Below, piece by piece: positions 8,192-16,691 of a stretch of 56,936 nucleotides of DNA (within the stretch, counting starts at the first letter, position 1; the number at the start of each line of letters is the position of its first letter). The position numbers were made by a program, and so were the translations under genes. Source of the DNA: JAGCJX01 sp045638645 (lineage in GTDB: Bacteria; Bacteroidota; Bacteroidia; Bacteroidales; UBA932); assembly GCA_045638645.1 (NCBI GenBank), contig JAZUBU010000017.1, forward strand, positions 1-56,936, given 5' to 3'. Below the pieces are notes generated by a model, which did no database searches, was not told the DNA's origin, and saw only the letters and a list, made by a program, of their open reading frames with translations.

Positions 8192-9394
8192 ATGAAAAAA
8201 GGGATCAGAATCGCACTTATTCTACTCTGTTTTGGAATTAGTGCGCATGCTCAAACAACAGAAAAAGTATATACGCAGGACGGAGCTATCTATGAGGGCT
8301 ATATATCGGAGCAGATTCCCGGGGAGAGGATCTGTGTGTATGCAACCAAAGCGACTCGGATAGTCCCGAAGGACGATGTTGTAAATTTGACGACAGTGTA
8401 TCGTCCCATAGAATTATTACCGTACTCGCTCCAAAACATGTTTAGAGCTAACGGAGACTCAGTCTCCGTTAAGCTCTCTACATTTGAATACAAAGGGGAT
8501 GTAATTGACGATGTTCATATCCTTTCTGATGATGGAAACGAAATTCGGTTTGTCTCCTTTGCTTTACGCACATATATTTTGCCGTGGGGTTCCATTAACA
8601 AGACAGAAAAAATTGTCCCTCCACAAGAAAATTATGGGATCAAGGATATAATTACCCTGAAAGATGGTAAGCAATTGATAGGGGCTATTCTTGAGCAGAA
8701 TCTGGGTAAGACAGTTACAATTAAAACGGAGAATGACAGTACGGAGATTGTTCAAAGTGAAGAAATATTGAGTTTCCGTTCTGAGTGCATTGATTCTTCG
8801 ACTTCTCTTTGGAAACAAACGCTGTTTTTGGACCGTATCCTTGTTGAAGATAATGGAAAAACTCGTGAGATTGAAGGTTTCATTGTGGCTCGAGTGTTAG
8901 GTGAAAAACTAGTAATGTTGGACAAGAATACAGGGCAGGAAGAATCAATTTCATTGAATAGAATTCTTAAATACAGAAAGTTATACAATAAGGACTACGT
9001 TCCTTATGTAGTACCCGTAGTTGATTTGACCCCCAGAGTTTTAGTTAATGGCAGAAAGACAGATTTAATGTTGACGACGCGCAGTGAAAACAGAGTACAT
9101 GTAAATATGGAAGGAAACCAGATTTTTACTTCTCCGTGTGCGGAGAAATTTACAATTGACATATACAACATAGAATGTAATGCTGCTGTAAAATTGTATT
9201 TGGCGACTAGACCTGATGAAAATGATTCTATCAGGGTGCCTTATATTATGGAGACTACTCAACCGCTCTATGGCGGTGATATTTCGACCGTGGATGAAAG
9301 TCACAAACAATGTACAATAAGTGTCTCGGAGCCGGGACTATATTACTTGTCAATTAGAGATTTAAATTCAGTCTTGGTTATTCTAGTAAAGTAG
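8192..9394 (+). CDS. Secreted protein with repeated beta modules, unknown family
   Basis: 400 residues with a signal peptide (MKKGIRIALILLCFGISAHA, cleavage before QTTEK). Two similar modules are visible: KVYTQDGAIYEGYISEQIPG ... IVPKDDV near 25-65 and IITLKDGKQLIGAILEQNLG ... VQSEEIL near 150-195. This pattern (x-DG-xxxxGxIxEQxPGxxxxI) occurs in other Bacteroidota secreted proteins of unknown role. The C-terminal 100 residues are a beta-rich domain of the type that caps envelope proteins. The gene lies 6 bp after the protease and 3 bp before the second kinase. A periplasmic substrate or sensor for the protease is possible. Confidence 0.65.
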   Translation: MKKGIRIALILLCFGISAHAQTTEKVYTQDGAIYEGYISEQIPGERICVYATKATRIVPKDDVVNLTTVYRPIELLPYSLQNMFRANGDSVSVKLSTFEYKGDVIDDVHILSDDGNEIRFVSFALRTYILPWGSINKTEKIVPPQENYGIKDIITLKDGKQLIGAILEQNLGKTVTIKTENDSTEIVQSEEILSFRSECIDSSTSLWKQTLFLDRILVEDNGKTREIEGFIVARVLGEKLVMLDKNTGQEESISLNRILKYRKLYNKDYVPYVVPVVDLTPRVLVNGRKTDLMLTTRSENRVHVNMEGNQIFTSPCAEKFTIDIYNIECNAAVKLYLATRPDENDSIRVPYIMETTQPLYGGDISTVDESHKQCTISVSEPGLYYLSIRDLNSVLVILVK

Positions 9395-9396
9395 CT

Positions 9397-10467
9397 ATGA
9401 TTATTAGAGTTCAAGGAGCCGCAGAAGTTCAATACGGCATTTATTATGAATATGATAACGAATCCCTAGAGTTGGGAAAGGGAGGCATGGGTGTTGTTTA
9501 TGAGGGAGCTTGTTTTCGTGTTGGCAATCCGAATGAATACATTCCTGTTGCAATCAAGTTGATTACAAACCCTATTCAGGATTTTGTAGAACGTGCAATG
9601 CGTGAGGCATCAATTCAAATTGATCACCCCAATATTCTTCGTATGTGGGGGTTCATTCCTAATATTGAATGGGATGCCTATAACAGTAAAAACCAGACTC
9701 GTTATTATGTCGTGATGGATCGTCTGTACGGAGTTGATCTACATAGTTTAATGAAAGGTCTTACGATAGATAAATCGGGATATAATATCGAGTATGCGAA
9801 GGAGTTGTACGACCTTTTCATTAATGACAGGTTCCAGTTTGTTCGAAAAGTCATGTTAGAGGTATTTGCAGCAATCTCTACACTTCATAAAGCGGGGCAT
9901 GTACATCGGGATATCGATCCAAGTAATGTAATGGTAACCAATGAGGGAGTTTTGAAGTTGATTGATTTTGGTATTAGCAAAACTGTAAATAGTGGTAATG
10001 AACAAGGTCATAAATTGACGAATCCTGGTGCCATTATTGGAAAATTGGACTATGCTGCACCAGAAATTATCAGGGGAGAAGTTGATAGGCATAATTTTAC
10101 AACAGATATATATGCATTGGGTATAATGATGTATGAGTTGTATACAGGATCACTTCCTTTTGGAGGTTCAGATCATGAAATTATGACAGCTCAATTAGAG
10201 AAACCTATTCCGGTAAAGAATATAAATAATCCAAAGATTAAACGCATTGTAGAGAAAGCAACACAAAAAAAGCAGTTGGATAGGTATCAGTCTATTGAAG
10301 AAATGATTACTGATCTAAATTCTGAACAGAACGAGGAAGGTGAGATGAGAGAAGGGAAAACAGTTATAATTGATAATGATTCCGGTCAAGCACTCCCTAC
10401 ATGGACATATATATTAATTGCTATGGTAGGATGTCTTATAGGTGTACTTTTACAACAACTAATCTAA
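9397..10467 (+). CDS. Second membrane-anchored Ser/Thr kinase, altered catalytic loop
   Basis: 356 residues. GKGGMG (27-32), VAIK Lys54, alpha-C Glu70, HRD at 170-172, DFG at 190-192, APE at 221-223 and TTDIYALGIMMYE are all present. The catalytic loop reads HRDIDPSN: the usual Lys two residues after HRD is Asp174. In the other kinase of this block that residue is Lys. The change may alter or weaken phosphotransfer, though the Asp base and the metal ligands remain. A Glu-rich linker contains GKTVIIDND, a possible phosphoacceptor Thr for FHA partners. A C-terminal helix (about 336-356) tail-anchors the protein. Confidence 0.9.
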   Translation: MIIRVQGAAEVQYGIYYEYDNESLELGKGGMGVVYEGACFRVGNPNEYIPVAIKLITNPIQDFVERAMREASIQIDHPNILRMWGFIPNIEWDAYNSKNQTRYYVVMDRLYGVDLHSLMKGLTIDKSGYNIEYAKELYDLFINDRFQFVRKVMLEVFAAISTLHKAGHVHRDIDPSNVMVTNEGVLKLIDFGISKTVNSGNEQGHKLTNPGAIIGKLDYAAPEIIRGEVDRHNFTTDIYALGIMMYELYTGSLPFGGSDHEIMTAQLEKPIPVKNINNPKIKRIVEKATQKKQLDRYQSIEEMITDLNSEQNEEGEMREGKTVIIDNDSGQALPTWTYILIAMVGCLIGVLLQQLI

Positions 10468-10474
10468 AGAACTT

Positions 10475-12019
10475 ATGAGGAGAAGGATTTTATTGATAAT
10501 CTGCCTACTTTGTCCACTGACCTCCATAATAGGACAGAATTTGTCAAATCATGAAAGGCGTTGTATGAACGACAAGTTGCTAGATTTGCTCTTGAGTTAT
10601 GAGAACTATTCATCATTCACAGAGTCACATATGAAAAACTCGTTTCAAGGTTTGTTTGCAAGTTCTGATGTTCTCGTATATTGTGATATGATTTCATCTG
10701 ACAAGTACGGTGAATTGATTCCAGTTAGTAAATATGCAACATACTTATCAGATACCGTAAGTGTAAGGTTTGTCGAAATCTTAAATCTAAATAAAACAGA
10801 TTATGTTTTTGAAGATGGTAGCTATCGTGTTACGGTTGAGTTCGATAAAAGCCTCGAGTATGAGGATTCTCTTCTAACTGTTTTTACAACAGAAGATGCG
10901 TTAATTGGTCTATTTCATATTAAAATGGAATGTCAGTACGATAAGGAAGAAGACAGGTTCATTATCAGAAGGATAGAAGGAGAACCCAATGACAGGTGTA
11001 CTTTTCCTTTGGGAGATTTTACAATAGTCGTAAGAAATGATGATAGAGATGAATCCTTGCTGGTTGATGGTAATCCTCTTCATTTTAATCTCTTTGATGA
11101 GGCTGTTGTGCATGGAACCTCTCTTCCGAGATTACCACAGGAGGATGAAGATTTGATTGTTATACCAAGTACTATCAGCTCAACAAATCGATATTCAAAA
11201 GTGAGATACTCATACTTGACGAAAAGATTGAGATTGAAGACAGGGGTTAGTATTTCACCCTTTGGGGCATATAAGGTCGAAAGCCCTATATCATTCTCTT
11301 CCAGAAGGTCATCCGCTTATGAAATGAATGTGGACTTCGGATACGCTTTTCCGTTGGCTAGTGATACAAAGTTGGCTGTATTTACCGGAATCGGCTTGTC
11401 TTATAGTACTCTGTCATTGTCGGTGAAAGATATTGCATACTCTTATAAAATGTCTAACTATCAAGGTATTATATGTGATCGAGAGTATCGGCTTTCCTCA
11501 ATAAATGAAGGATTGTCATTCGTAGATGTCGTCATACCATTATATCTATCTTACGAAGAATTGCTGAATGATAAAATTGCCCTTTCGGTCGATGCTGGGA
11601 TCAAATTGTATTTGAATGCAAGTACCTATGTTAGTCCCAATACGGTTAAAGGAACTTCTGCATTGGTACATGATGGTGTCGTTTTGACGACAACTGAATT
11701 ACCAAAAACAATATCTCAATATATGATAGCGGGGAATTATGTAAGAAATACCTACGATCTTGCTGGATTTGGTAAAGTTGGTGTTGAGTACAGATTTAAG
11801 ATTAGGCAATATCTATTTGCAAAACTAGGTTATCTCTATAGTTTGACAGATTCGTACAATTCAAATCATAACGAATGGTTCAAGCCTACTGATAATATTT
11901 ATCCTTTTGTATATTCAGATAGGTCAGGGGTTGATGTAGCAGTACGATCGTTTGTCGATTGTATTTCCTATCGCAGATCCGCATTTACTTTTGATTTTGG
12001 TTATAGAATGAAATTTTAG
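10475..12019 (+). CDS. Predicted outer-membrane beta-barrel protein
   Basis: 514 residues with a signal peptide (MRRRILLIICLLCPLTSIIG, cleavage near QNLSN). The first ~230 residues form a soluble domain with acidic patches. The second half alternates aromatic and polar residues in the manner of membrane strands (LRLKTGVSISPFGAYKV, MNVDFGYAFPL, KVGVEYRFKIRQYLFAKLGY) and ends in a strand with terminal Phe (TFDFGYRMKF), the usual barrel-assembly signal. It is not a TonB-dependent receptor: no plug is seen. It would be the outer-membrane component of this block; its role is unknown. Confidence 0.7.
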   Translation: MRRRILLIICLLCPLTSIIGQNLSNHERRCMNDKLLDLLLSYENYSSFTESHMKNSFQGLFASSDVLVYCDMISSDKYGELIPVSKYATYLSDTVSVRFVEILNLNKTDYVFEDGSYRVTVEFDKSLEYEDSLLTVFTTEDALIGLFHIKMECQYDKEEDRFIIRRIEGEPNDRCTFPLGDFTIVVRNDDRDESLLVDGNPLHFNLFDEAVVHGTSLPRLPQEDEDLIVIPSTISSTNRYSKVRYSYLTKRLRLKTGVSISPFGAYKVESPISFSSRRSSAYEMNVDFGYAFPLASDTKLAVFTGIGLSYSTLSLSVKDIAYSYKMSNYQGIICDREYRLSSINEGLSFVDVVIPLYLSYEELLNDKIALSVDAGIKLYLNASTYVSPNTVKGTSALVHDGVVLTTTELPKTISQYMIAGNYVRNTYDLAGFGKVGVEYRFKIRQYLFAKLGYLYSLTDSYNSNHNEWFKPTDNIYPFVYSDRSGVDVAVRSFVDCISYRRSAFTFDFGYRMKF

Positions 12020-12023
12020 TAAA

Positions 12024-12761
12024 ATGAAAACTTCCATAAAAATTGTTCTGACGTTCTTTCCGGCAGTAATTGTTGGTTATGGAGCAATGGTGTTACATAA
12101 TAGAGATAATAAAGAAAATCCTAGCCAGTCGAAATTGTCGTTAGAGGAGCCAAATCACATTCGGCTCTCAGATACTTCTGCCACAATTATTAATGACACA
12201 ATCACATCAACGACGGTATCATTACCGATTCCAAAGCCTGTTGTGAATACATCTAAAGTGCAAGTTTCATTGGTTGTTGGTTATGTTTCATATAGTTATT
12301 CAGTCCGAGGTATTAAGGTGGAAGGAGAGGGTGGAAATTATCTTTATACCTTGTATGATGATGTGAATAAATACACCAGTGAGGATGGTACTTTTCGAAA
12401 GGTGCAAGCCAATACGACGGGAAGCTATTTCTTGACGGTTGAGAATGTAGATAACAGGATTGTTTCGGAACCCATTGAATTGAAAGGTTTTAACAAACAA
12501 ATACCTATTGAAAACAAGGTGAGTGCACGCGAATTAACAGAGATGATTGGGACCGGCGACTGGGATGGAAACAGGGTAAAGCTACAGGGAAGAATGAGGA
12601 ATCAAATTACCATCAATTGCTCAGATCCTGAGTTTGAGAAGAAGACTATTCAAGAAGTATTTATGGCCGTACTTTTAGAAGGATGGCTAGTAGAGGTAAC
12701 AGATGTATCATATGACTCTTTAGGAAAATTATATGCAATAACCTTGAAAGCAAGTAAATAA
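12024..12761 (+). CDS. Membrane-anchored periplasmic protein of unknown family
   Basis: 245 residues. The N-terminal hydrophobic stretch (IKIVLTFFPAVIVGYGAMVL) lacks an obvious cleavage site, so it is probably an uncleaved signal anchor. A Ser/Thr-rich linker follows, then a beta-rich domain (about 70-155: YVSYSYSVRGIKVEG, NTTGSYFLTVEN) and a C-terminal part with ARELTEMIGTGDWDGNRVKL. No known motif is visible. Start ATG 12024 is 4 bp after the barrel gene and the stop is 2 bp before the next gene, so coexpression is almost certain. Function unknown. Confidence 0.6.
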   Translation: MKTSIKIVLTFFPAVIVGYGAMVLHNRDNKENPSQSKLSLEEPNHIRLSDTSATIINDTITSTTVSLPIPKPVVNTSKVQVSLVVGYVSYSYSVRGIKVEGEGGNYLYTLYDDVNKYTSEDGTFRKVQANTTGSYFLTVENVDNRIVSEPIELKGFNKQIPIENKVSARELTEMIGTGDWDGNRVKLQGRMRNQITINCSDPEFEKKTIQEVFMAVLLEGWLVEVTDVSYDSLGKLYAITLKASK

Positions 12762-12763
12762 TT

Positions 12764-13354
12764 ATGAGGAAATTTCTAGTTATATCGATTGCTATGAACA
12801 TGTTGTTTTCAACTCTATATGCACAACAGGTGAGGGAGTTGGAAATTAACTATATTGCTCACGACCATCATACAGAATCATTGCTCAGAGTAGTTGATGA
12901 GAAGTATCGGATGTCGACTGCGAACAGACAGACATATTTATATTTATCTAATGCAGATACTCCGATAATTTTAGATTGCAATCGTAGTGATGAACAATCA
13001 TTTGAGGAATTTCGTTTTAAAATCACGAGTCAAGTTAAGCATAACGTATGGCCAGAAGTTGATATAAAGCGTCTTTTGGGTTTGTTGCAAGAAGATGATT
13101 TTATTGATGAAGATGGAAAACAAAAATATGATTATGTTTCCTTGAACTTCTATATCACTTCGTCCTTCTGGACCATTAAATACAATGAAACGCTTATTGG
13201 ACGACTCTTGTGGAACCTTGACATAGAAAAAATGAATAACATAAATGTTTCTATCTTCTACCCGGAAAATGAAGAACTGGACTATAATGATGAGTTCCTT
13301 TTGGGTCATAAAAAATTGGAAGGAGCTTACCAAGTATTCATGTTTACCTATTAA
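12764..13354 (+). CDS. Small secreted protein of unknown family
   Basis: 196 residues with a signal peptide (FLVISIAMNMLFSTLYA, cleavage before QQVRE). The mature part is mixed alpha/beta and acidic, with no cysteine cluster or catalytic motif I can name (DTPIILDCNRSDEQSF, WTIKYNETLIGRLLW). It sits 10 bp before the TssR-like vWA gene, so a partnership with that secreted protein is the most economical guess. Function unknown. Confidence 0.55.
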   Translation: MRKFLVISIAMNMLFSTLYAQQVRELEINYIAHDHHTESLLRVVDEKYRMSTANRQTYLYLSNADTPIILDCNRSDEQSFEEFRFKITSQVKHNVWPEVDIKRLLGLLQEDDFIDEDGKQKYDYVSLNFYITSSFWTIKYNETLIGRLLWNLDIEKMNNINVSIFYPENEELDYNDEFLLGHKKLEGAYQVFMFTY

Positions 13355-13364
13355 TCTTATTGTT

Positions 13365-15788
13365 ATGAAGAAATTATTAATTGTCACATTCTATTTCATA
13401 TTATCTTTTCAACTATTTGCACAAGTCAAATTGCCGGCGAAGTGTGAGGTATGGCTACCCAAAAAGATAGATAAAGGAGTGATCAGCAAAGCTGATGCAT
13501 ACTCTGTAGTAAATAAACCCTATGGTCAGAATTCTACCCCAAGAGAAAAAAACTATTGGGTAGTATTCAGTGATCGGGAGAACAATACAACTTATGAATC
13601 TCCTAAAGAGGGAGCTAAAGTCTATTCTTCTTTGGATTTCAATGAACGTTTGATTATTGCAAAAATCCAAAAAGGTTATGCTTTGGTCTATAGTGAACCC
13701 AAATCTGTATCCTATCCAAGGATATCTGCTGACGCGAAATCCAGAGGATGGGTTCCCATTTCCAATCTGCTTTTATGGACAAAAGGACTGGCGGACGATT
13801 CCGGAATCTCATACAAAGCAATTCTTTGTGCTAATCTAAACGTTTCTGGAAATGAATCAGAGGGGATGTTATTTAAGAGTCCTACTGGAAGACCTATTGC
13901 GCAATTGAAAACAGATATGCACTTTTACTTCGTTATGAAGGAAGAAGGAAGTAAGGTATTGTTAGGAAACTACTTTTCAATGCCAACTGATTCAAATAGT
14001 GGTCTATTGGGTTGGGTTGATGTGAATACATTTGTTCCTTGGAATCAAAGAACTTGCTTGGAACCAACCTGGGATCATCATAGTGTTGAGAAGTTTTCTC
14101 GAGATGGGAAGCAATGGAAGATTTATGCTGACAAGGACCAAATGTATGGAGTAGCACCTGCTCAAGGTGTTTTTTCAACAGCAGAAGTCCGCAAGGCAAG
14201 TGATCGCTACAAAGATGAGTATAAATACAGAACGATGTCAGCTCGTCGCTTACGTTATCCGATATTAGAAGGATCTACTGATCAACTGTATCATTGTTCT
14301 GCATTTGGTACTTTAGGAGGAGAAATTGAGAAGCAGATTGATGAAGATTTGCAGACTGTTGTGGACAATCTGGAAAAGACACAAGTTATTAACATCGGTA
14401 TTGTAATTGATGGTACCTCTTCAATGAAACCGTACTTCTCATCGGTTAAGGATGCAATTAAGGAGGGGTGTAGTCGATTTGGGCAGAGCCATCAAATTAA
14501 TGTTGCAGTAGCAATCTACCGAGATAAGGAAGATGGAGATTATGTGTTAGAGACATTCCCTAGTGCTGGAGATTTTACGAATCCAACGAATCAGAACTTG
14601 ATGCGATTTCTGGATACAGGGGGTAAATATGGTGTAAAAAGTGTTGCTCCCGGAGATGCAGAGTCGCTTTATTATGGAATTAAGACTGCCATAGAGAAGT
14701 TTAATTATGATCCCAAAAATAGCAACCTCCTGCTTGTGGTGGGAGATTGTGGAGACAATGGGAAAATGGGTGTAGATCGCCAAGAGATTATTGATTTGTT
14801 ATCTGCTAAAAATATCAGTCTGATGTCTTTTCAGGTTAGAAATATGTCCAAGGAAGCATACCAAAGTTTTAATACACAAATGACGTATCTTATGACCAAA
14901 AGTTTGCAGAAACGGTATGATGCCATGGCTAAGAATGTGGGTATGGTCAATCAGACTTCTGTCAAGGCTAAAACAATGCCGGGAAATATGGGCTGGGAGA
15001 TTTTCGATAATAATGTTAACGAGAATACAGAACTTTACCGGTATATTCACAGAAGGAATCCTGCAATGAACGTGAGCATGGAAGCGAGCGAACTGGCCAG
15101 CATGATGGATGAGACGATTGGGAAATGGAAAAAACAGATAGACTATATTACCAAGATTGCAAACACCATTGCAGATGGTGGGGATCTGGATTTCTTGGAT
15201 GAAGGAGGATTTACTCAAAATCTGGATGGGGACGGAACACTTACGATGGCCGTACAAGACCTCATGGGAGTAGATAAGAAACGTTTTGAAAGAATTCGAA
15301 AGATGAACAGCCTCTCCTCCTTCCAGGGCTGGAGTGTTAAAAGTGATGCCCAAAGTGAACTGGAATACTATAAGGTAGTAGTGTTCTTCCCCGACTCAGA
15401 ATTAGAGCAACTTATGAATAAATTGGAGCCGGTATATCGTGTAGCACTAGCACGTTCAAACGATCGAATACCCTATTATAATGCCATGGTTCAGCTTGCA
15501 AGAAATTTGCTTGCCCAAGATGATGTGCAGGATCATAAATACAAGGAAATCATTGCTAAAGTGTTGGGGTTGGATGATAAAACAGCCAAGATTGAAGGGC
15601 CATCTTTAGCAGATATTTGTGATCCGAATGTGGTCTCTCATCGGGAATATCTCCAGTATTTGAATAAGATGAAGACACGTTATGAGTTCTTGAATCAGCT
15701 GATGAGCGAAACCTACCCTTTTGTCCACAAAACAGCTGGATCAGGTGATCGATATTATTGGTTACCCATTGAATATTTACCACTCTAA
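13365..15788 (+). CDS. Secreted vWA-domain protein resembling TssR of Bacteroidota T6SS
   Basis: 807 residues from the ATG at 13365, which gives a proper signal peptide (MKKLLIVTFYFILSFQLFA). An in-frame codon upstream at 13245 would destroy it, so I rejected that start. Residues about 30-330 carry a domain with KADAYSVVNKPYG, NYWVVFSDRENN and GWVPISNLLLW; this arrangement matches my recollection of the TssR family. A vWA domain starts near 341 with MIDAS loop DGTSS (349-353, Thr in place of the first Ser) and VVGDCGDNG further on. The last ~250 residues are helical. Known TssR proteins belong to the Bacteroidota type VI secretion class iii; no other T6SS gene is in the window. Confidence 0.7.
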   Translation: MKKLLIVTFYFILSFQLFAQVKLPAKCEVWLPKKIDKGVISKADAYSVVNKPYGQNSTPREKNYWVVFSDRENNTTYESPKEGAKVYSSLDFNERLIIAKIQKGYALVYSEPKSVSYPRISADAKSRGWVPISNLLLWTKGLADDSGISYKAILCANLNVSGNESEGMLFKSPTGRPIAQLKTDMHFYFVMKEEGSKVLLGNYFSMPTDSNSGLLGWVDVNTFVPWNQRTCLEPTWDHHSVEKFSRDGKQWKIYADKDQMYGVAPAQGVFSTAEVRKASDRYKDEYKYRTMSARRLRYPILEGSTDQLYHCSAFGTLGGEIEKQIDEDLQTVVDNLEKTQVINIGIVIDGTSSMKPYFSSVKDAIKEGCSRFGQSHQINVAVAIYRDKEDGDYVLETFPSAGDFTNPTNQNLMRFLDTGGKYGVKSVAPGDAESLYYGIKTAIEKFNYDPKNSNLLLVVGDCGDNGKMGVDRQEIIDLLSAKNISLMSFQVRNMSKEAYQSFNTQMTYLMTKSLQKRYDAMAKNVGMVNQTSVKAKTMPGNMGWEIFDNNVNENTELYRYIHRRNPAMNVSMEASELASMMDETIGKWKKQIDYITKIANTIADGGDLDFLDEGGFTQNLDGDGTLTMAVQDLMGVDKKRFERIRKMNSLSSFQGWSVKSDAQSELEYYKVVVFFPDSELEQLMNKLEPVYRVALARSNDRIPYYNAMVQLARNLLAQDDVQDHKYKEIIAKVLGLDDKTAKIEGPSLADICDPNVVSHREYLQYLNKMKTRYEFLNQLMSETYPFVHKTAGSGDRYYWLPIEYLPL

Positions 15789-15797
15789 CAAACTGAT

Positions 15798-16691
15798 ATG
15801 GATAAATTATTTGAGATAGAAAATTTGTATTGCTCCTATGATAAGCCATTTCGTCCAGGCTTGTCCAAGGTTGTCTTGTACATCAGGAATCTTGTAGTAC
15901 CCAAAGGGAAAACAATATTTATTGTTGGCGAATCTGGAATCGGGAAGAGTACAATCCTGGAGGTGCTGGGCTTAATGAACAATACCATAGTTGCTCATGA
16001 TGATACTCGATTTCTCTTTTTTGGAGAAAACCAAGTCGCAGTAGATATACTTGATTTGTGGAAAAATAACAGCGATAGGGAATTATCAGACTTTCGTCGG
16101 GAACATTTTAATTTTATTTTTCAGAGCACCAATCTCATGCGTAATTTTACTGCATATGAGAACATTGCCATTACCCGTATGCTCCAAGGGTGTACCCAAA
16201 AAGAGTCATATGAGAGGGCACATCAAATTCTAAATGATCTTGGATTGTTTCATATCAATACCGATAGAATGATACAAGAACTTTCCGGTGGCCAACAGCA
16301 GCGCCTGGCGTTTGCTCGGGCTATCATCCCTGATTTTACAGTCCTCTTCGGAGATGAACCAACCGGTAATTTAGATGGAGAAAATGCGAGAAAAGCAATG
16401 ACACTTTTGACAAGAAAATTGCAAGAGTGTGAAGGAAGTTCGGCAGTAATTGTTTCACACGATATGCACCTTTCCATGGAATTTGGCGATGTGATCATTA
16501 AAATCAGTAAAGTGGCAAATGCTAGGAAGTCATCAGATGATGAAGTGACATATTATGGTTTGATAGATCAGTCCTGCGTCTATTATCCATCCGCAGACAG
16601 GAGGACATGGAGTAATGGTGATGATGTATATTCTGATGAGGATTTTGAAATATTCCTAAAACAAAAATTTGAGGAAAATGAAGAACGGTAA
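15798..16691 (+). CDS. ABC transporter ATPase, LolD/MacB-like
   Basis: 297 residues. Walker A GESGIGKST (44-52), Q-loop FIFQSTNLM, signature LSGGQQQRLA, Walker B TVLFGDEPT, D-loop GNLD and switch VSHD are all present, so ATP hydrolysis is expected. The 'FQxxNLMxxFTAYENI' spacing is typical of LolD/MacB/FtsE ATPases that move lipoproteins or peptides mechanically rather than pump small molecules across. A C-terminal extension of about 55 acidic residues (SYVYYPSADRRTWSNGDDV-like region) exceeds the family norm. Its stop overlaps the start of the permease gene by 14 bp. Confidence 0.9.
   Translation: MDKLFEIENLYCSYDKPFRPGLSKVVLYIRNLVVPKGKTIFIVGESGIGKSTILEVLGLMNNTIVAHDDTRFLFFGENQVAVDILDLWKNNSDRELSDFRREHFNFIFQSTNLMRNFTAYENIAITRMLQGCTQKESYERAHQILNDLGLFHINTDRMIQELSGGQQQRLAFARAIIPDFTVLFGDEPTGNLDGENARKAMTLLTRKLQECEGSSAVIVSHDMHLSMEFGDVIIKISKVANARKSSDDEVTYYGLIDQSCVYYPSADRRTWSNGDDVYSDEDFEIFLKQKFEENEER

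Noticed and set aside
13245..13364. Upstream in-frame start for the vWA gene
   Set aside because: It would place 40 residues of frame-shadow of the preceding gene before a clear signal peptide; the ATG at 13365 is right.
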